From: Sphagnum compactum
Taxonomy: Eukaryota; Bryophyta; Sphagnopsida; Sphagnales
Assembly (NCBI GenBank): GCA_965153455.1
Contig: OZ234499.1
Coordinates: 6,024,515-6,088,514, forward strand
Direction: 5' to 3'
Length of the DNA: 64,000 nt
Shown here: positions 10,489-22,985 of the stretch, piece by piece
Numbering within the stretch: position 1 is the first letter of the stretch
Layout of the letters: each line of letters opens with the position of its first letter
Translations under genes and position numbers: made by a program
Notes under the pieces: generated by a model
The model's database searches: none
Told to the model about the DNA's origin: nothing
Seen by the model: only the letters and a program-made list of their open reading frames with translations

Positions 10489-11852
10489 CTAGATTGCTAA
10501 CTCATTATTGTCGACAATGGCAACTCTGGTAGCGATGGAAATTCTCTCATTAGGCACCACCTTCGAAAATGAGTGAGAGACTTTGTGGAAAAAATGGTTA
10601 TCCACAACGCCTTTGCTAAGGAACAAATCCACAAGTGAGGTGTTCTTAGCTCCCTTTTGATATGTGAATGTAAAATCAGAGGTAGGAGAGCCCATTAGTT
10701 TAGCCATGCTAGAATTAGTGACCAGATTACGGACGCCATCTACAACACGTGAGTTAATCGAATGTTTCTCCAAGGTGTTGGATGGGACCCTTGTAGCATG
10801 TGGATCAGGGATTGGTAAAGGACCTAATGTAGTGTTTAAGGTATCCTTTAATACTGCAATTATGTCCTTGGTGCTTAACTTCAAATCTTGAAAACTAAAT
10901 AATGGTGTACTCACAAGCTTTTGTGCCACTTCACGCATTTGAAGTTGGCATTCCATAAGCTGATTACTAGAAAATTGTGTGTTTTCTTGATGTACATGTT
11001 CTCTTGGGACACGAGAATTTGATGCCCTAGCAGCTTGTGGTGTAGTAGACTCCTCCCCCTTCGCCAACAAGGTGCATTCCTCTTCCGTGTTGAGAGGACG
11101 AAAAGATTGTGGCATAACTACTCGAGCTCCTCTAACCCTGGTAATAGGACTTGAACCAAATGCGAGTCCATCAGTCTGAATTACCTGCCTAGTGGCAGAA
11201 ACTTTGGGTGCCACACTAACCTTTTATGCCGTGAAGTAGGAAGCGCAAAAAGAAGTGGCAAATTTTGGTGTGAAACTAGAATTATGTGCACTGGAAAAAA
11301 CATACTCCCCAACCATGGCATCGTGTGAAAGGCCATAGAATGACCTAGGAGGTCCCTCCCGTGATCCTGAACCCTGTACAGATTGGGCATGACTAGCTGG
11401 TTGGGAAGACTTGCTTTCTAGATTAGCAAGTTGGGCCCTTAATGATTCAAGTTCATTTTGTAGAATTTGAACTTGAACATGGGCTTAAAGCACCTCTCTC
11501 TTGTCAGCATTATGCTCCTTCTTCTTAGCATTACCCTTGGTGGGGAAATAATGGGTGTAGAAGTAATAGCATGCAGCGGAATATACAATGATGGTGTGAA
11601 AGATGGTGCGACAACAGGCATACCCCACTGATTAACCCCTCTAAATGGACTATGATGTACCGTTGATGTAGTGTAACCTGAACCTGAATTCCTGGTAGGA
11701 GTTGTACTAGATGACGGTGGCGTTGTAGACGCTTGATGGTACCGTTGTGAAGATCATGAGCTCAAAGAAATCGGCTCAAATGATTGTGTGTTGTTTCGTA
11801 GCTCATACCTTGGTTATGACTGAGCGATAATGCTCTCATCATCCGAGGACAT
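10489..11852 (-). pseudogene. Gag-like ORF of the methyltransferase-bearing retrotransposon, broken
   Basis: The first ATG on the complement after the proposed 5' LTR is at 11,852, opening M-S-S-D-D-E-S-I-I-A before an early stop. A coiled-coil-like segment (L-x-N-E-L-E-S-L-R-A-Q-L-A-N-L-E-S-K) follows on the complement of about 11,400-11,460. The longest open piece, 10,489-11,214, encodes 241 residues ending in-frame immediately upstream of the protease. No CCHC zinc knuckle is seen. Assignment to gag rests on position and the coiled coil, not on sequence similarity I can recognise. Confidence 0.6.
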
Positions 11853-11879
11853 GGTGTTCTCTTATGCCCCAAATTTTTG

Positions 11880-12959
11880 TAATAATACAAAACACTAGCT
11901 ACAAAGTTCTAACACAACATATGGTTTTAAGAATATGGTGTGTCAACGGGGATGAATGGTCACGGACGGACATCGATGGACAGCATGGGCCAAACGAATG
12001 GAATCGGATGGATGAACGTTGATGGAACTGTGACGAACGTTGGATAGAACGAACCAGGATGAAATGGACGACGACTACGACAATGCTGCAGAGCGATCCA
12101 CGTCTGTGGTGCTGCAGAGCAATCTGCGTCCGCAAGCTTTGTAGCGATGGCGTGCAGAAAAGAACAGAGAATTTTTTTTAAAATTTTTATTCTCTTCTTT
12201 GCTTCTTCAACGGATCTTACAGCTTGTTCCTTTGATCATTCGTGTAGAGAGCCGGCAAAAATGGACCTAGAACAACAAATAAGTTAAAGCACAAAAGAAG
12301 AAGAGGAGGAACTAATCTGGATGTAGATCAATGCGTAACTGCTCGGCAAGTGCATAGTAGGCGTGAGTGAGATCGGAAGCTTAGGCTTGCAAAAGCTTGC
12401 AGTAGTAGTCGCCGTGGGTTTTTCCGGTGTCATTTCTCTTTCGCTTATGCTGGTGCTAGTTATGGTTGTTGTTCTTGTTGTAGTTGCAGTATAAGAGTAG
12501 AAAAAAAAAAGAGGTAGTAGCAACTCAAGAACACAAAAAACCAGCAAGCAAAAGAAACCCAAGAAATTCAAAGCAAGGAAAAATTTGCCACTTTCAACAT
12601 TAAGTGACAGAAAGTAGTTTTTCTAAAAATAAATTGAAAATAAAGAAAGAAAGAAAACATAGTGTATGTAAACGATGGCCGTGTAATAGCCGCCGTGAGC
12701 ATTTAGAAATCTAGTCTAACTATGGAGGAAACTTTCCCTAACAAAGGAATTCTAGAAAAACTAACAAGAGAAGGGAATAACTTGGCCTTTTATACTGCCG
12801 TCAACACGCTGAAACCCTAAACAAGCCATAACCTTAAAACACCTAATAACATACAGTAACCTCAGAACGTACATTAACCCTAAAAAACATGATTGGCATG
12901 CCCGTAACCGGCTGTCATGCATGAGGCCATGTATACGGGCATGACATGTATGCCCAACA
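11880..12959 (-). repeat. Candidate 5' LTR of the retrotransposon
   Basis: On the complement the candidate begins TGTTGGGCA at 12,959 and contains a clear TATAAAAGG box at 12,785-12,793, about 165 bp in, as expected of an LTR U3 region. Its inner edge lies somewhere before the gag ATG at 11,852. I found no matching copy at the other end (near 6,600), where only a purine tract (complement of about 6,605-6,620) suggests a polypurine tract. The call rests on position, the TG start and the TATA box. Confidence 0.4.
12785..12793 (-). promoter_or_regulatory. TATA box of candidate LTR promoter
   Basis: The complement reads TATAAAAGG, upstream of the gag start and within the candidate 5' LTR; it is the best TATA box near the element. 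A telomere-like AAACCCTAAAC motif lies nearby at 12,812-12,822. Confidence 0.5.
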
Positions 12960-14550
12960 ATACCAAAAAAAAAACGTATAATGGCCTTAATAAGTACCAC
13001 CCTTGTTTCATTTCCTGTTGCCCATTTAAGATGTCTACCCACCAAAAAAAAAAAAAAAAAAACCATTAATAAGTTACACATTTGCCTTCCTATAGTTTTA
13101 AATCAAAGTTGTTAAAACAATGCAACCCATTAAATGCTTTAATAATTGACTCTTAAAAAATCCAATTTTTTTTTCTTGTTTGCTTGTCATCCAATTAAAG
13201 TTTTCATGCAGAAAAAATATAAATTTGAACATGTAAACCAACTTTTATCATCAACTATTAAATAAATATGACTATTTGAATATATTTACAATTTTCACAT
13301 TTTAATAAAGGTAAGTAAACATATGTAAATGAACACCATATGATCGTGGATAACAATAACTACAAGTGTTGCACAATCTTTACTTATTCATATGACACAA
13401 CACGAGTTCATGAACTTAGAAAGATGACAATGAAACAATGTTTGATTCCATTTGTAGAAACTAGTGATTAAGCCTTGTCTTACAACAAAGACTAGTGACC
13501 TTTGATTTTTTTAAAACTACTCAATGGCAAATACAATGTGAAGACTACAAATCATACTCTAAAATGAAACTGAATATGAAAAAATTACTTATCATGCATT
13601 TATCATAAAATGGAAAACCTTACATTTGACGAAAATTATGCATTTGTCGCAACATTAACATAATCAAATACCACCCAAGCCTACCCCAAAAGCTTCAATG
13701 TCTTGAAGGCAACAATGTCAAAAATCTTTCGAAACTGAAAAACATTGTACACAATGATTTTTTTAATCCCAAAGACAACAAATATCCCATCCAACATACA
13801 TCTCAATAAGTGTCTTCGATGGTCTTTTTAAGGAAAATAGTTTGACACCCAACTTCCAAGTCCTTGGGCTTTTAGCAAACTTCAAACATACCTAAAACCC
13901 ACCACCCTTTGACCATGCTCATTACAAAGACTTTCACTGACGATCAATCTTTTTTTCAAAATCAACCACTTAATTCACATAAAATTTGAAAACCAAGTTT
14001 GCCAAATTGTAGTGAAGATGCACAGACAATTTGCAAGGATGCTTCTATGTGGAACAAACAAACACAACACATTAAAGGTAGACAAGTTATTCTAAACATG
14101 AAATAAACTGCATTCTTCGTCTTTCTGCAACTTGCCACATGTACACAAGATTCCATTTCAACTTGTACACCTAAAAAAGAATGTGCATGACCATCTTCAC
14201 TAGGTAAGAAATTAACTACAATAGTTGTTTCTTTACAACTTGCCACAACTACACAATTATATTTCAAGTCGTACATTTAAAAATGGAATGTGTAGTAGGA
14301 TCTCACTTACCTGGCAAACCAAAAACTGAGAAGTTTTTTCCTTTTCTTTTTTACTTTCCATTTATGTTGTAGGCCTGATATCTACAGCATGTTGTCAAAT
14401 TTTGAATGGCCGTTTTTTTTGTAGTGACACATTACATGTGAAATCTGCTTTCATGCAACATTGTTATTACACACTTTTGATGCTAAATTGTTTTAGATGA
14501 TAGTTAGTTATGCCATGCAAATTCCAAGACTCCTATATACACAATTTAAT
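12960..14550. other. Intergenic stretch with a repeat copy, no gene seen
   Basis: Starts with a copy of the dispersed repeat (about 12,972-13,045) ending in an A-run. The rest is AT-rich. The short minus-strand frame at 13,962-14,276 has no recognisable domain and I do not call it a gene. Confidence 0.5.
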
Positions 14551-14552
14551 AA

Positions 14553-15630
14553 ATGTTTCCACATGTAATTTCACACATTTTTTGCACGAGAATGTTTGTG
14601 ATTATCTTTACTACCTTTCAAAACAAAGAACATATGCAAAATTTGGGTCACGTAGCAACCAAAAGTAGGTGCAATAGTCACAACATCAAAGTAGCAAAGA
14701 TGGTTGAAAGGAAGTTTGTACGTAAACAAGGTTGTTATTGTCGTGATGGACAGTGGAATATCCATCAGCGAGGTGAACAACTTCATGATGTTTTTCTTTT
14801 TTATTCTTAATGAGTAATAGATCTAGCCCCCTCCTTTATCATTGAATAATTTATTTTTTGTTTCGGTAGTTGCGAATTATTTTTGGTCTCTGTTGGAAAA
14901 CTATATTTTTCAAAACAATGTTATAAAACATAAGAAAAACAAACAAAAATCTTCATAGAAATACTAGCAATTTTCAATGCTGTAAATATTATAGTTGAAC
15001 ATACCGAAAGTGTTTGAATTTCATGGAACTTTCATTTGACACATGCAATGGATTTGGTACAAGTTCATGTGTATGAAAGCGATGATCATCTGCTATTAGT
15101 TTCATTGGCTTTTTTTGGTGGTATATGACAATTGAATATAAAAAATGTGCATTATCAATGTCGAATATTCACAGGGGCATTCCAAGTGGAAGTCAACATA
15201 TAAGGTCAGCATCAACATGTCGATTGCAGATTATTCAACATTGTTTTTCAAATTGCGAAAAGAATTGCCAACAAAAGAAACACAGGAAAAACCCAATTTG
15301 AATAGGAAAATTATTCCCATTGTAGGCCAAAAGAACCTATTAATGTATGCAGGTTTCAAGGAGTACAACAATCTTCCTAAATTTGCAACATTTGATGATT
15401 GCAACAAGTTTGTGAACAAGTGGGCAACAAAATGACAAAGTTTCATATTGACACATGGTGATGACCCCACAAGTCGTAAATTAATATTTTTAAAACTTCA
15501 TGCTTTTGTTTTAGAAATCAATTCCCATTGCTCATTAAGTATAAGTATATTGTATATGATTTCTTTATATGCAATTAATTTTCATGTGTACATGTCAACA
15601 TTTGATTCTCATGGAAGTTTTGAAGATTGA
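14553..15630 (+). pseudogene. Unidentified coding remnants upstream of the GIY-YIG fragment
   Basis: Three short plus-strand frames (14,553-14,810; 15,145-15,435; 15,448-15,630) have protein-like composition. The 96-residue frame at 15,145 is the best, with a Lys/Glu-rich middle and an end rich in Asp, Cys, Asn, Lys and Phe. It stops just before a second frame that seems to continue the same protein after a frameshift. I do not recognise the family. They lie on the same strand as the GIY-YIG fragment and may be upstream parts of one decayed element. Confidence 0.35.
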
Positions 15631-15838
15631 TCTTAGAAATATATAGAACCTAACTAATTAGAAAGCAAAATAACTCTTGAAGAATGCAGTAGCTGGGAGC
15701 TTATGACCTTTTCAGATGAACACATTTTATTTCACTTATGGCATCACAAATCCAACCTTGTGGTGGGACTTGATGTTTGAATCAACCAACAAACTATTGG
15801 CCAACATGAAAAAAAGATTATAAAAGAGGTGGAAAATT

Positions 15839-16300
15839 TTGTCCACACCATTCACCCTGCTCCAACTACTTCTATTTCAACAAACCCAAAACTGTCAAAA
15901 AATGCAAAAAAGGTGTAAACATGATATGGATGTTTACACCATCACTTGTAAACAAAATGAAAAGATGTACATAGGTCAAAGTCTAAATCCTACAAGATGG
16001 TTCAAACAACATGCATTGAATCCACCTACAAAAATGATTGTTGATGTACATAATTATCGACCTTTAGAGGAATGTTTTGAGTTGAAAATTATTTTTTCTT
16101 CATATAAAAAGTACATGCGTGATTGTAAAGAAAGGAAATTAATTTCAGATTTACAAACTACTCAAAATAGACATGGATACAACACGTTAAAGGTCACCCC
16201 ACTTCAAATACTAAATATTGGAGATTTTATAAAAGAAGATTATTATGATACCTTTTTTCTTTTTTTCTTGTACATTTTTTTAATAAATATATTGCAATGA
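15839..16300 (+). pseudogene. GIY-YIG nuclease-like domain fragment
   Basis: From about 15,932 the 153-residue frame reads V-Y-T-I-T-C-K then K-M-Y-I-G-Q-S-L-N-P-T-R-W-F-K-Q-H. This fits the GIY-YIG fold core (here VYT...YIG) with the conserved Arg a few residues after YIG and a nearby His. A Lys-Glu-Arg-Lys-Leu-Ile block and a terminal G-Y-N-T-L-K match the later Glu-containing helix and the G-Y-N strand of the domain. About 30 residues before the domain are probably in the wrong frame because of an A-run. GIY-YIG domains occur in homing endonucleases, Penelope-like retroelements and repair nucleases; which one this is cannot be told. The C-terminal tail is hydrophobic, probably read-through of non-coding DNA. 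Confidence 0.6.
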
Positions 16301-16319
16301 TCATGGATTGCCTATAATT

Positions 16320-18250
16320 CACATGTCTTTGGATGATTTTTTTTTTTGAAATATTTATTTAGTCAAAACACAATGTTCAATCTTTAAACAAGATTGTTAT
16401 ATATTGGGTAGCAATGTACATTCACAAGTGTACATAAAACACCATGGTGACATTGTTTTCTTTCCTACTTTTTTATCATTTGTTTAAAATTCATGTGGAA
16501 GGAAAAAGAAAAAAAAGCCTCCAATACCCTAAAAAATAGCCAACCATTGTTTTGTTTCTTATTTGCCCCTTGCCTAGCTAATACGCCTAAGAAACTCTTC
16601 TGTAATTAACTAGGTTTAAATCCTCCTATGGATGCTTCCGAACGTGGGTAGCATTGTAGAATTTATTTATCAAAATACAAAACACCCTTCAATTCCAAAA
16701 TTTTCAAGAACAATTTGATGCCAACATTTTTGTGGAAGACAACTTCTCGTGCCTTGTCAATTCTATTCAAAAAACAACTGTAGGATTTAAAAACATTAAA
16801 TACACCAATGATCATCTAATTATTATTTTTTATTCAAACTATATTTCATCACAAGTTATATAACATTTTAAACAATACAAGTATTTACTCTAATTTATTT
16901 TTCTTAAATAAAAACATTAATACTAAATTATGAAAAGCCCTCCATTGAAAATCTTATTAACATTTTCCTAAAAAATAATAAAAACCATTCAATAGGTTGC
17001 CTTCCCCCACTAGTTGTGGTCGGGTAAAAGCATAGTTAGGTGGTTCAAAAGTGGTGTTTGAGAGTCCATAATTGAACACTAGTAATTTTTTTGACAGTTT
17101 TAACAATTATCAAACCATAAATCTTATAATTAGCCCCTATGCTTTAAATCATAAATATTGATAATCCAACCTATGAATATCCCTAAACATGTGATTGATA
17201 AAAAAAATCCATGTAAAAGGATTAGAAATTTTAATGTGAGATGGACTTTCAAATATAAAAATTTACAATAATCATGTCATTTAAAACTTTAAAAATTAAA
17301 AATATGTATATTAAGAAATTTTCAACGCATTTCATTAAAAACTTCTTCATTTGATGATGCTTTATTTTTATTTTATTTTATTGACTCTATTTCATTACAA
17401 CAAAAGGTGTCCCATGTACACCAAATGATTTCACTGGATTTTGAATGAATTCATTGGTCTAGTGAATGGGGATTAATGAACTACACCCACATTTTGTAGT
17501 AGTGTTTTGACATTTTTTTGAGTCCGCATTTTTCATTTTTTCTATGTGACAAATGTAGTGTTGTAATTTCAAAAGTCCATTACAAGTCCATAATCATTTT
17601 AGAATTCATCCAAAATTTTTATGATGATTCCCATTAAAATCTATGAGAACACGAATAATAAAAAAATTGACAATGTTAATTTTGAATATGGCTTTAAATT
17701 TTACGTTTGTATGTAATCCAAAAAATTACAAATGTGACAGTCCAAATTGTCCACCTATTTGTGCTTTCATTCGGCCAAAGGTCATAACAGCTTGTTTTGG
17801 TGTGTGGTTTGGGTGTGGGAAAAAATCAATATAAAAAAAAACATTTATTTAAATATGTTTGGTGATGAGAGAGGACCAACACATTTTCATGCATATATAG
17901 TTGAAAACAAATAAGGTGGAAAATATTTTAGTCAAGTTTTGAATGTTTGATTATGGGTGTGTTTTGAAACAATTTAAGAAAAAATGTAAATGATTTTTTC
18001 AAAGGCAATTTCGATTCAGGGGTGGGTTGGACTCATTATCAGAAAACAACACCAACAAATCCAAAGACAATGTTTGGTTATGGGATTTGTTTATCACATT
18101 AAAGGGCATGCAATTGTTCATAAATTAATTTAAAACCCTAACAAGGATATCATATAGATGTTGTGACATTTGTTAAATATTTCCATATCTTAAGGAAAAA
18201 AATCATGGACAATGTAGTTCTAGAAGAAATTAGAAAAGGAAGCTAAAAGG
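16320..18250. other. AT-rich intergenic stretch with one dispersed repeat copy
   Basis: Contains the dispersed repeat at about 16,508-16,590 followed by a GGTTTAAATCC-like box near 16,611 that resembles a tRNA B box. No gene seen; the frame at 17,643-17,834 is short and featureless. Confidence 0.45.
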
Positions 18251-18255
18251 AAACG

Positions 18256-18533
18256 GAGGATCAACAATTGAAAAGAATAATAGATATCATGATTGTAGTA
18301 GATCAAGCAGTTCAAAGAGGTGTTGAAAAATGCATTAGAGCATAATTTGTTGCAACATGGACTCTAATAACTGTAAAGAAGGTTGGTGATAGATGGGAAG
18401 ATCGATAATTGAAAACAATAGTGCATCTCAAGATTGTAGTAAATCCAACAATTCAAAGAATTGTTGAAAAATGCATTAAAACATTAATTGTTGCAACTTG
18501 GATTCTAATGATTGTAAGGGAGGTGGGTGATAG
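18256..18533. repeat. Tandem duplication, unit about 143 bp, two copies
   Basis: The first copy begins with 'gaggatcaacaattgaaaag' near 18,256 and the second with the related 'gaagatcgataattgaaaac' near 18,399. Both run through 'gattgtagta', 'gttgaaaaatgcatta', 'ttgttgcaac' and 'ggtgatag'. Divergence of roughly 15-20% by eye implies an old duplication. Confidence 0.75.
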
Positions 18534-18539
18534 AATTCA

Positions 18540-21500
18540 CAAGAGCTTTCAAGCAGGCTTGTGAATAGATCAGTGTAGGTACAAGGACATGAATTTTGGA
18601 TGCATAACATGGTTTTAATGATAGGCTAGACAATAAACATGAAGGTGTCGAATAACAAGGTTGTTGTCTTTTAATGATTAAGGAAAAGAATAAAGTAAAA
18701 GAATCTCAATCAAAATATAAGATGAAGACAACTAAGAGAGTTGTAGAACACAAGATCACAATGACTACAAGAAACACAAAACCATGACATTTAGGAGGAA
18801 AATAAAACCACAATGATCAAAAACAAAAAGACCACGATGATTAGAAAAAACATAAGGCCATTATGATAAAGAGGAACACCAAGACCACATCGATAGAAAA
18901 AACATCATACCACAACTATTAGGCAAGTGTGATAGTTGGAATGCATTTGACTCAAGAACAGTGATGTAATTGGTGAGGTAACACCCATTTGATGTTTACA
19001 AATTTTTAAAAAATTGTGTAACGGTTTGGTAAATGAGATGATCTCATACCCATTACCATTTATTTTCAAGCCCTAAACTAGAGTAAATTTCAACCGTATG
19101 TTTAAAAATGAACAATTATTTAAAAAAATTGGGTGTTACTATTTTCAACCGTCTCGATGATGAAAGTAGGTAGAGTCCATTGATTAGCATATGATATTAG
19201 GTTTAAGGTGTAGAAATAACCTCTCATCAATTGCCATGTGTATGAAGGGAATTTTTTTGTTCACTTTGGACCACCCAAACTTTAAAAAAAGACATATTTT
19301 GAACAATTTAAAAGGTTATGAATGTGCCTTTTAATCCTTTAAACTTTATCTTCCAACCCCATAAGAAAAAGGTGGATTGACTGAGAAGGAAGTGATAACT
19401 ACACTAAATATTAATCATTGACCTATTTATCTTAGTAGGTAACCAATGGATGACCCAAGATACAAATAATGATTTTGGTGACATGTCATCATTTGGAAAG
19501 CTATTATAATGTTTCAAATTGTTAGTATCGCTAAAGGTAGGCGTGTTTGGCATTTTATTGTTGAATACTTAATATTGTCTTTCCATAAGATTTTGGCAAA
19601 TATGCTGAATCATAATTATTTTGAATTTTTTACTCACTAAGTACACCTTAATAATGTTTAATAAACTTTCAGAAGTCCAATTTTTTTTTCCTCATAATTA
19701 TTGAATTCCAAGCCTACCTACCTACCTACTACAATATTATTGCATCAATTTGAAATGGTTGCATCAATTTTCTTGGTCCATTGTGACTTATGGTGCAGCA
19801 TTAATGTCCGGGCTTGCAATTAAACCACGGTTAGGGCAAGACCATGGAATCAAACTCGAACTAAAAAAGAAGAATGGCATGGGCCAAGAAGAATGATACA
19901 CTCGCAAGAACAAAGGTGGAAGTTTATGGAAATTAGAAGGGGAACTCCTAGATTTGTAATGTTATGTACTTGTAATTTGATAATTGAGACTCCTTGAAAT
20001 GTTTGAAGTGTCATTTAAGGGTCAAAACTTGTCTTTATTTAGTGCTTTTGGTCTTTTTAAAAACATCTCAAATTTCAATGAGGCTGAAATATATTTGGCT
20101 TTTATGTCCAATTCTCTTGATATTGTAGGACCTAGGCTAGTTAGGCAATAAGGTGTCTAATAATAATAGTTTTCTTTTTGTCATTTTCTTTTGACATTAA
20201 AAATAATAATGTTTTATAATTGGGCATTATACCAAATATTGAAACTAGTGCGCTTGAGAGTTTTTTTTAGATTTTTGGTATGGCAGGTAAGCATTTTCAA
20301 AATTTTTGGCAATTTAAAAAGTAATTAATTAATTCCTAACCATCCTAGGTACTAAATAATTATGAACATTTGAAAAGTCTATACACAAATTGCCAGAAAT
20401 AATTGTGACCATTCCCAACATAGTTTGTCTAGAGTCATGTTTGGCGTGCCTTGAAAGGAACCCAGACTGACGATTACGTAGTCCTAGAAATGTAAAGAAA
20501 TTAGTTTTAGATATGCATAATTTAATATAAGTGAATTTGAAAACATTTCAATGTTTCATAAACAATTTTGTATTTTGCACTAGTTTGCATTTACATGTTT
20601 TCTATGTGCCTCATATAATACAAAACTAATTTTCACTTTGTAGTCCTTTGGCTCATGTGTATTCCAAAATTTCATTTTGCAAGCATTTATTAAGAAATTG
20701 AAAAATGAAGATGATAATTTTTTAGGGCATTTGATATTTAAAAATGATTTCTATTTATGGTTCAAATTTGGTGCAATTTGACATATTTTTATTTGTCTTG
20801 CTCACTATATCATATTATAGGTGATGTGACTAAGACACAAGTATATTTTTCAAAAATCTTAAAAACATTAAAAATTGACCATCCTTATGTATATTGCAAT
20901 TTAGAAAACTTATTGATCATTCCACCAGATTCAAAATATAATAATAATAATAAAAGTTCACAATTGAATTTTGTGAGTTGAAATCTTTCCCTAGTACAAC
21001 ATTCCTTTTGGGTATCCCAAGCACAACTATGCCTTGGAATGTCAAATTGTGGTTAATTGAAGAGTTCCATACAACATTGAAAAGATCTTGTGATAAATGT
21101 CTTAACTTTGGGAATTGAGAATTGAGAATTCAGAGAATTTTATGATTTCAATATAATTCTCACAAAGAGGTATAAAAAACTATTATATAAGAAAATAATG
21201 CTCCACACATTGGGTTGTGATGAATTCATATGAGTCCATGATCTTTGTTCAAGTCTTGGTTCAAATTACATTAGATGTTTTAAAAAAGCAACTTAACACA
21301 CAAATTGATTGATCAAAGGTTGTTGACAAAATGTTTTGTCGGTTTAGCATCTTGAAGCTCTCATTCCTTGGAAGTTGGGAGGCACCGCCGTGTTTCATAA
21401 ACAAATTACATTGTGATTATCTTGTGGTTCAAGTTTTGAGGCTGTAAACAACCACCGAGGGTTCCTCCTTTTCACACGTAGGCCCACCTCTCTCTCTCTT

Positions 21501-22700
21501 TGAACCTCATTTGGGCCCATGTCTCTCTCTCTCTCTTTGAACCTCATTTGGTTCCTAGTTTTTACTCTCAAATGTCAACAATAGTCTACCATCTTCAATT
21601 GTTAGGTAATGTTGACAATCACTTGGGAGTACATAAAAGACAAGAATGGTAAGGTGGAAGCTAGAGGAGGCTAAGTTTGAAGAAAACAAGGCGTCACAAA
21701 CACGCTGGCCCTGCCAATAAATTAGATGTTGTACATCTACTGACTGTGTCTACACTCCGAACACCAAAAAATATCTGTTCCAATTTAAACAGTCTAAACA
21801 CTTTCACCAAAGAAACCGGTTCACCTAATGTGAAACCGGTTTTAATAAGGTAAAACTTCCAAAAGTCGGATTGAATGCGATAGTCCCTGTCCCTGTGGGG
21901 GCAGGGCCCAACAAATTAGTGGTGTTAAACAAACCCAAGAGGTGAATTAAAATACATAATACAGTCAATGCTTGATAGATTAGTAAAAAAGCAAAGCACT
22001 GTCTGGGTGGTAGGAATTCTCTTTGAACTAGCTATGAACTAGCAATTTTTTAAATCATCGGATTCGAGGAGAATGTGTTTCAATTGTTAGGTTTATTAAA
22101 GGTAATTTGGAGCAAAAATTTTCTATATTTTAATCTTTTTTTTAAGTTATTTTTTCACAAGAAATAAAATATTTCTAGTTCAAAACTCATTCCATTTGAA
22201 TTGATCCATCCAAGGCATTTAAAAATAATAATTCCAAAGTCGATTACAACTTGTATATGTACAATAAATCATGAGCTTGCTTTTGAGTCTTTGAACTCAA
22301 GATCTCTCAATTTTAAACCTAAAAAAAAAGATATGTTAAAATGTTACTTTTTTGGAAGTTTGTTTATTAGACCATTAGAACCGTAAAACTATTACAACCC
22401 TTTTCCACTGATCACATAATGTACCTTTGGAAAAGGTGATATTTGAATTTGAGAATAATTGTTATTAAACAAAGAATTCAATGATTTTTTATGTATTGGT
22501 TAAGGCTCCCAATTGAGGGCATTATGGTTGTCAACTCCTTATCCTCGCTCTCAGCCTCCAAGCATGCGCAAACCTGAACTTCTGACCAAGGAACCTGCCA
22601 ACACTGGTCTAAAAGCAGTTGCAACCATGATACCTGACAGAACTGAGCTTTTTCATTGCATAAAAACCTTTTTGGATCACTGAAATACAGTGAAAGCTAG
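18540..22700. other. Intergenic stretch, no gene seen
   Basis: AT-rich, with short simple repeats (CTAC near 19,715; CT near 21,490 and 21,525) and a small inverted repeat around AAACCGGTT at about 21,815-21,842. No frame has a recognisable domain. Confidence 0.5.
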
Positions 22701-22929
22701 TTGCCAAGTGCCCTTTACAAGCATAAAATCCCCCCCCCTTCCCCCCAATGAGGACCTTTGAAGAGCAGCTTTTGGCAGGGGAGATTGAGTTTCATGCCGC
22801 TATGACAACAATGTCATCCAGAATGTGATATACCGACGACCCATTTTTGACTGCCGATGGATGGAGCTGCTACTTGTCTACTTATATAATATCCTTGGTT
22901 TTGTCCTGTTGTGGTTGGCGGTCGTCCCT

Positions 22930-22985
22930 TCCATCCATCCATCCTGTCGTCCATCCCATCATCCATCCATCCCTCCATCCATCCA
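22930..22985. repeat. CCAT simple-sequence tract
   Basis: Imperfect (CCAT)n run, followed within 30 bp by a G-run. It produces Ser/His/Pro-rich translated frames on both strands that are not genes. Confidence 0.85.

Larger units (their letters stand above)
6600..12959 (-). mobile_element. Ty3/gypsy-type LTR retrotransposon carrying a DNA methyltransferase remnant and a PHD finger
   Basis: On the complement, from about 11,852 to 6,676, successive fragments encode gag-like protein, DIG-type aspartic protease, a C5 cytosine DNA-methyltransferase N-terminal half, reverse transcriptase, RNase H, integrase (zinc finger plus first part of the core and the C-terminal module), then a PHD finger. RT before integrase is the Ty3/gypsy order. 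Stops, frameshifts and at least two internal deletions (in the methyltransferase and the integrase core) show a dead copy. A likely 5' LTR lies upstream (up to 12,959); I found no convincing 3' LTR, so the left boundary is approximate. Base composition is richer in G+C than its surroundings. Methyltransferase-bearing LTR elements are known from a few eukaryotes, including charophyte algae and dinoflagellates; the added PHD finger makes this layout notable. Confidence 0.85.

Noticed and set aside
19715-19735. CTAC repeats near 19.7 kb as a telomere-like array
   Set aside because: The unit is four bases (CTAC), not the seven-base telomere unit.
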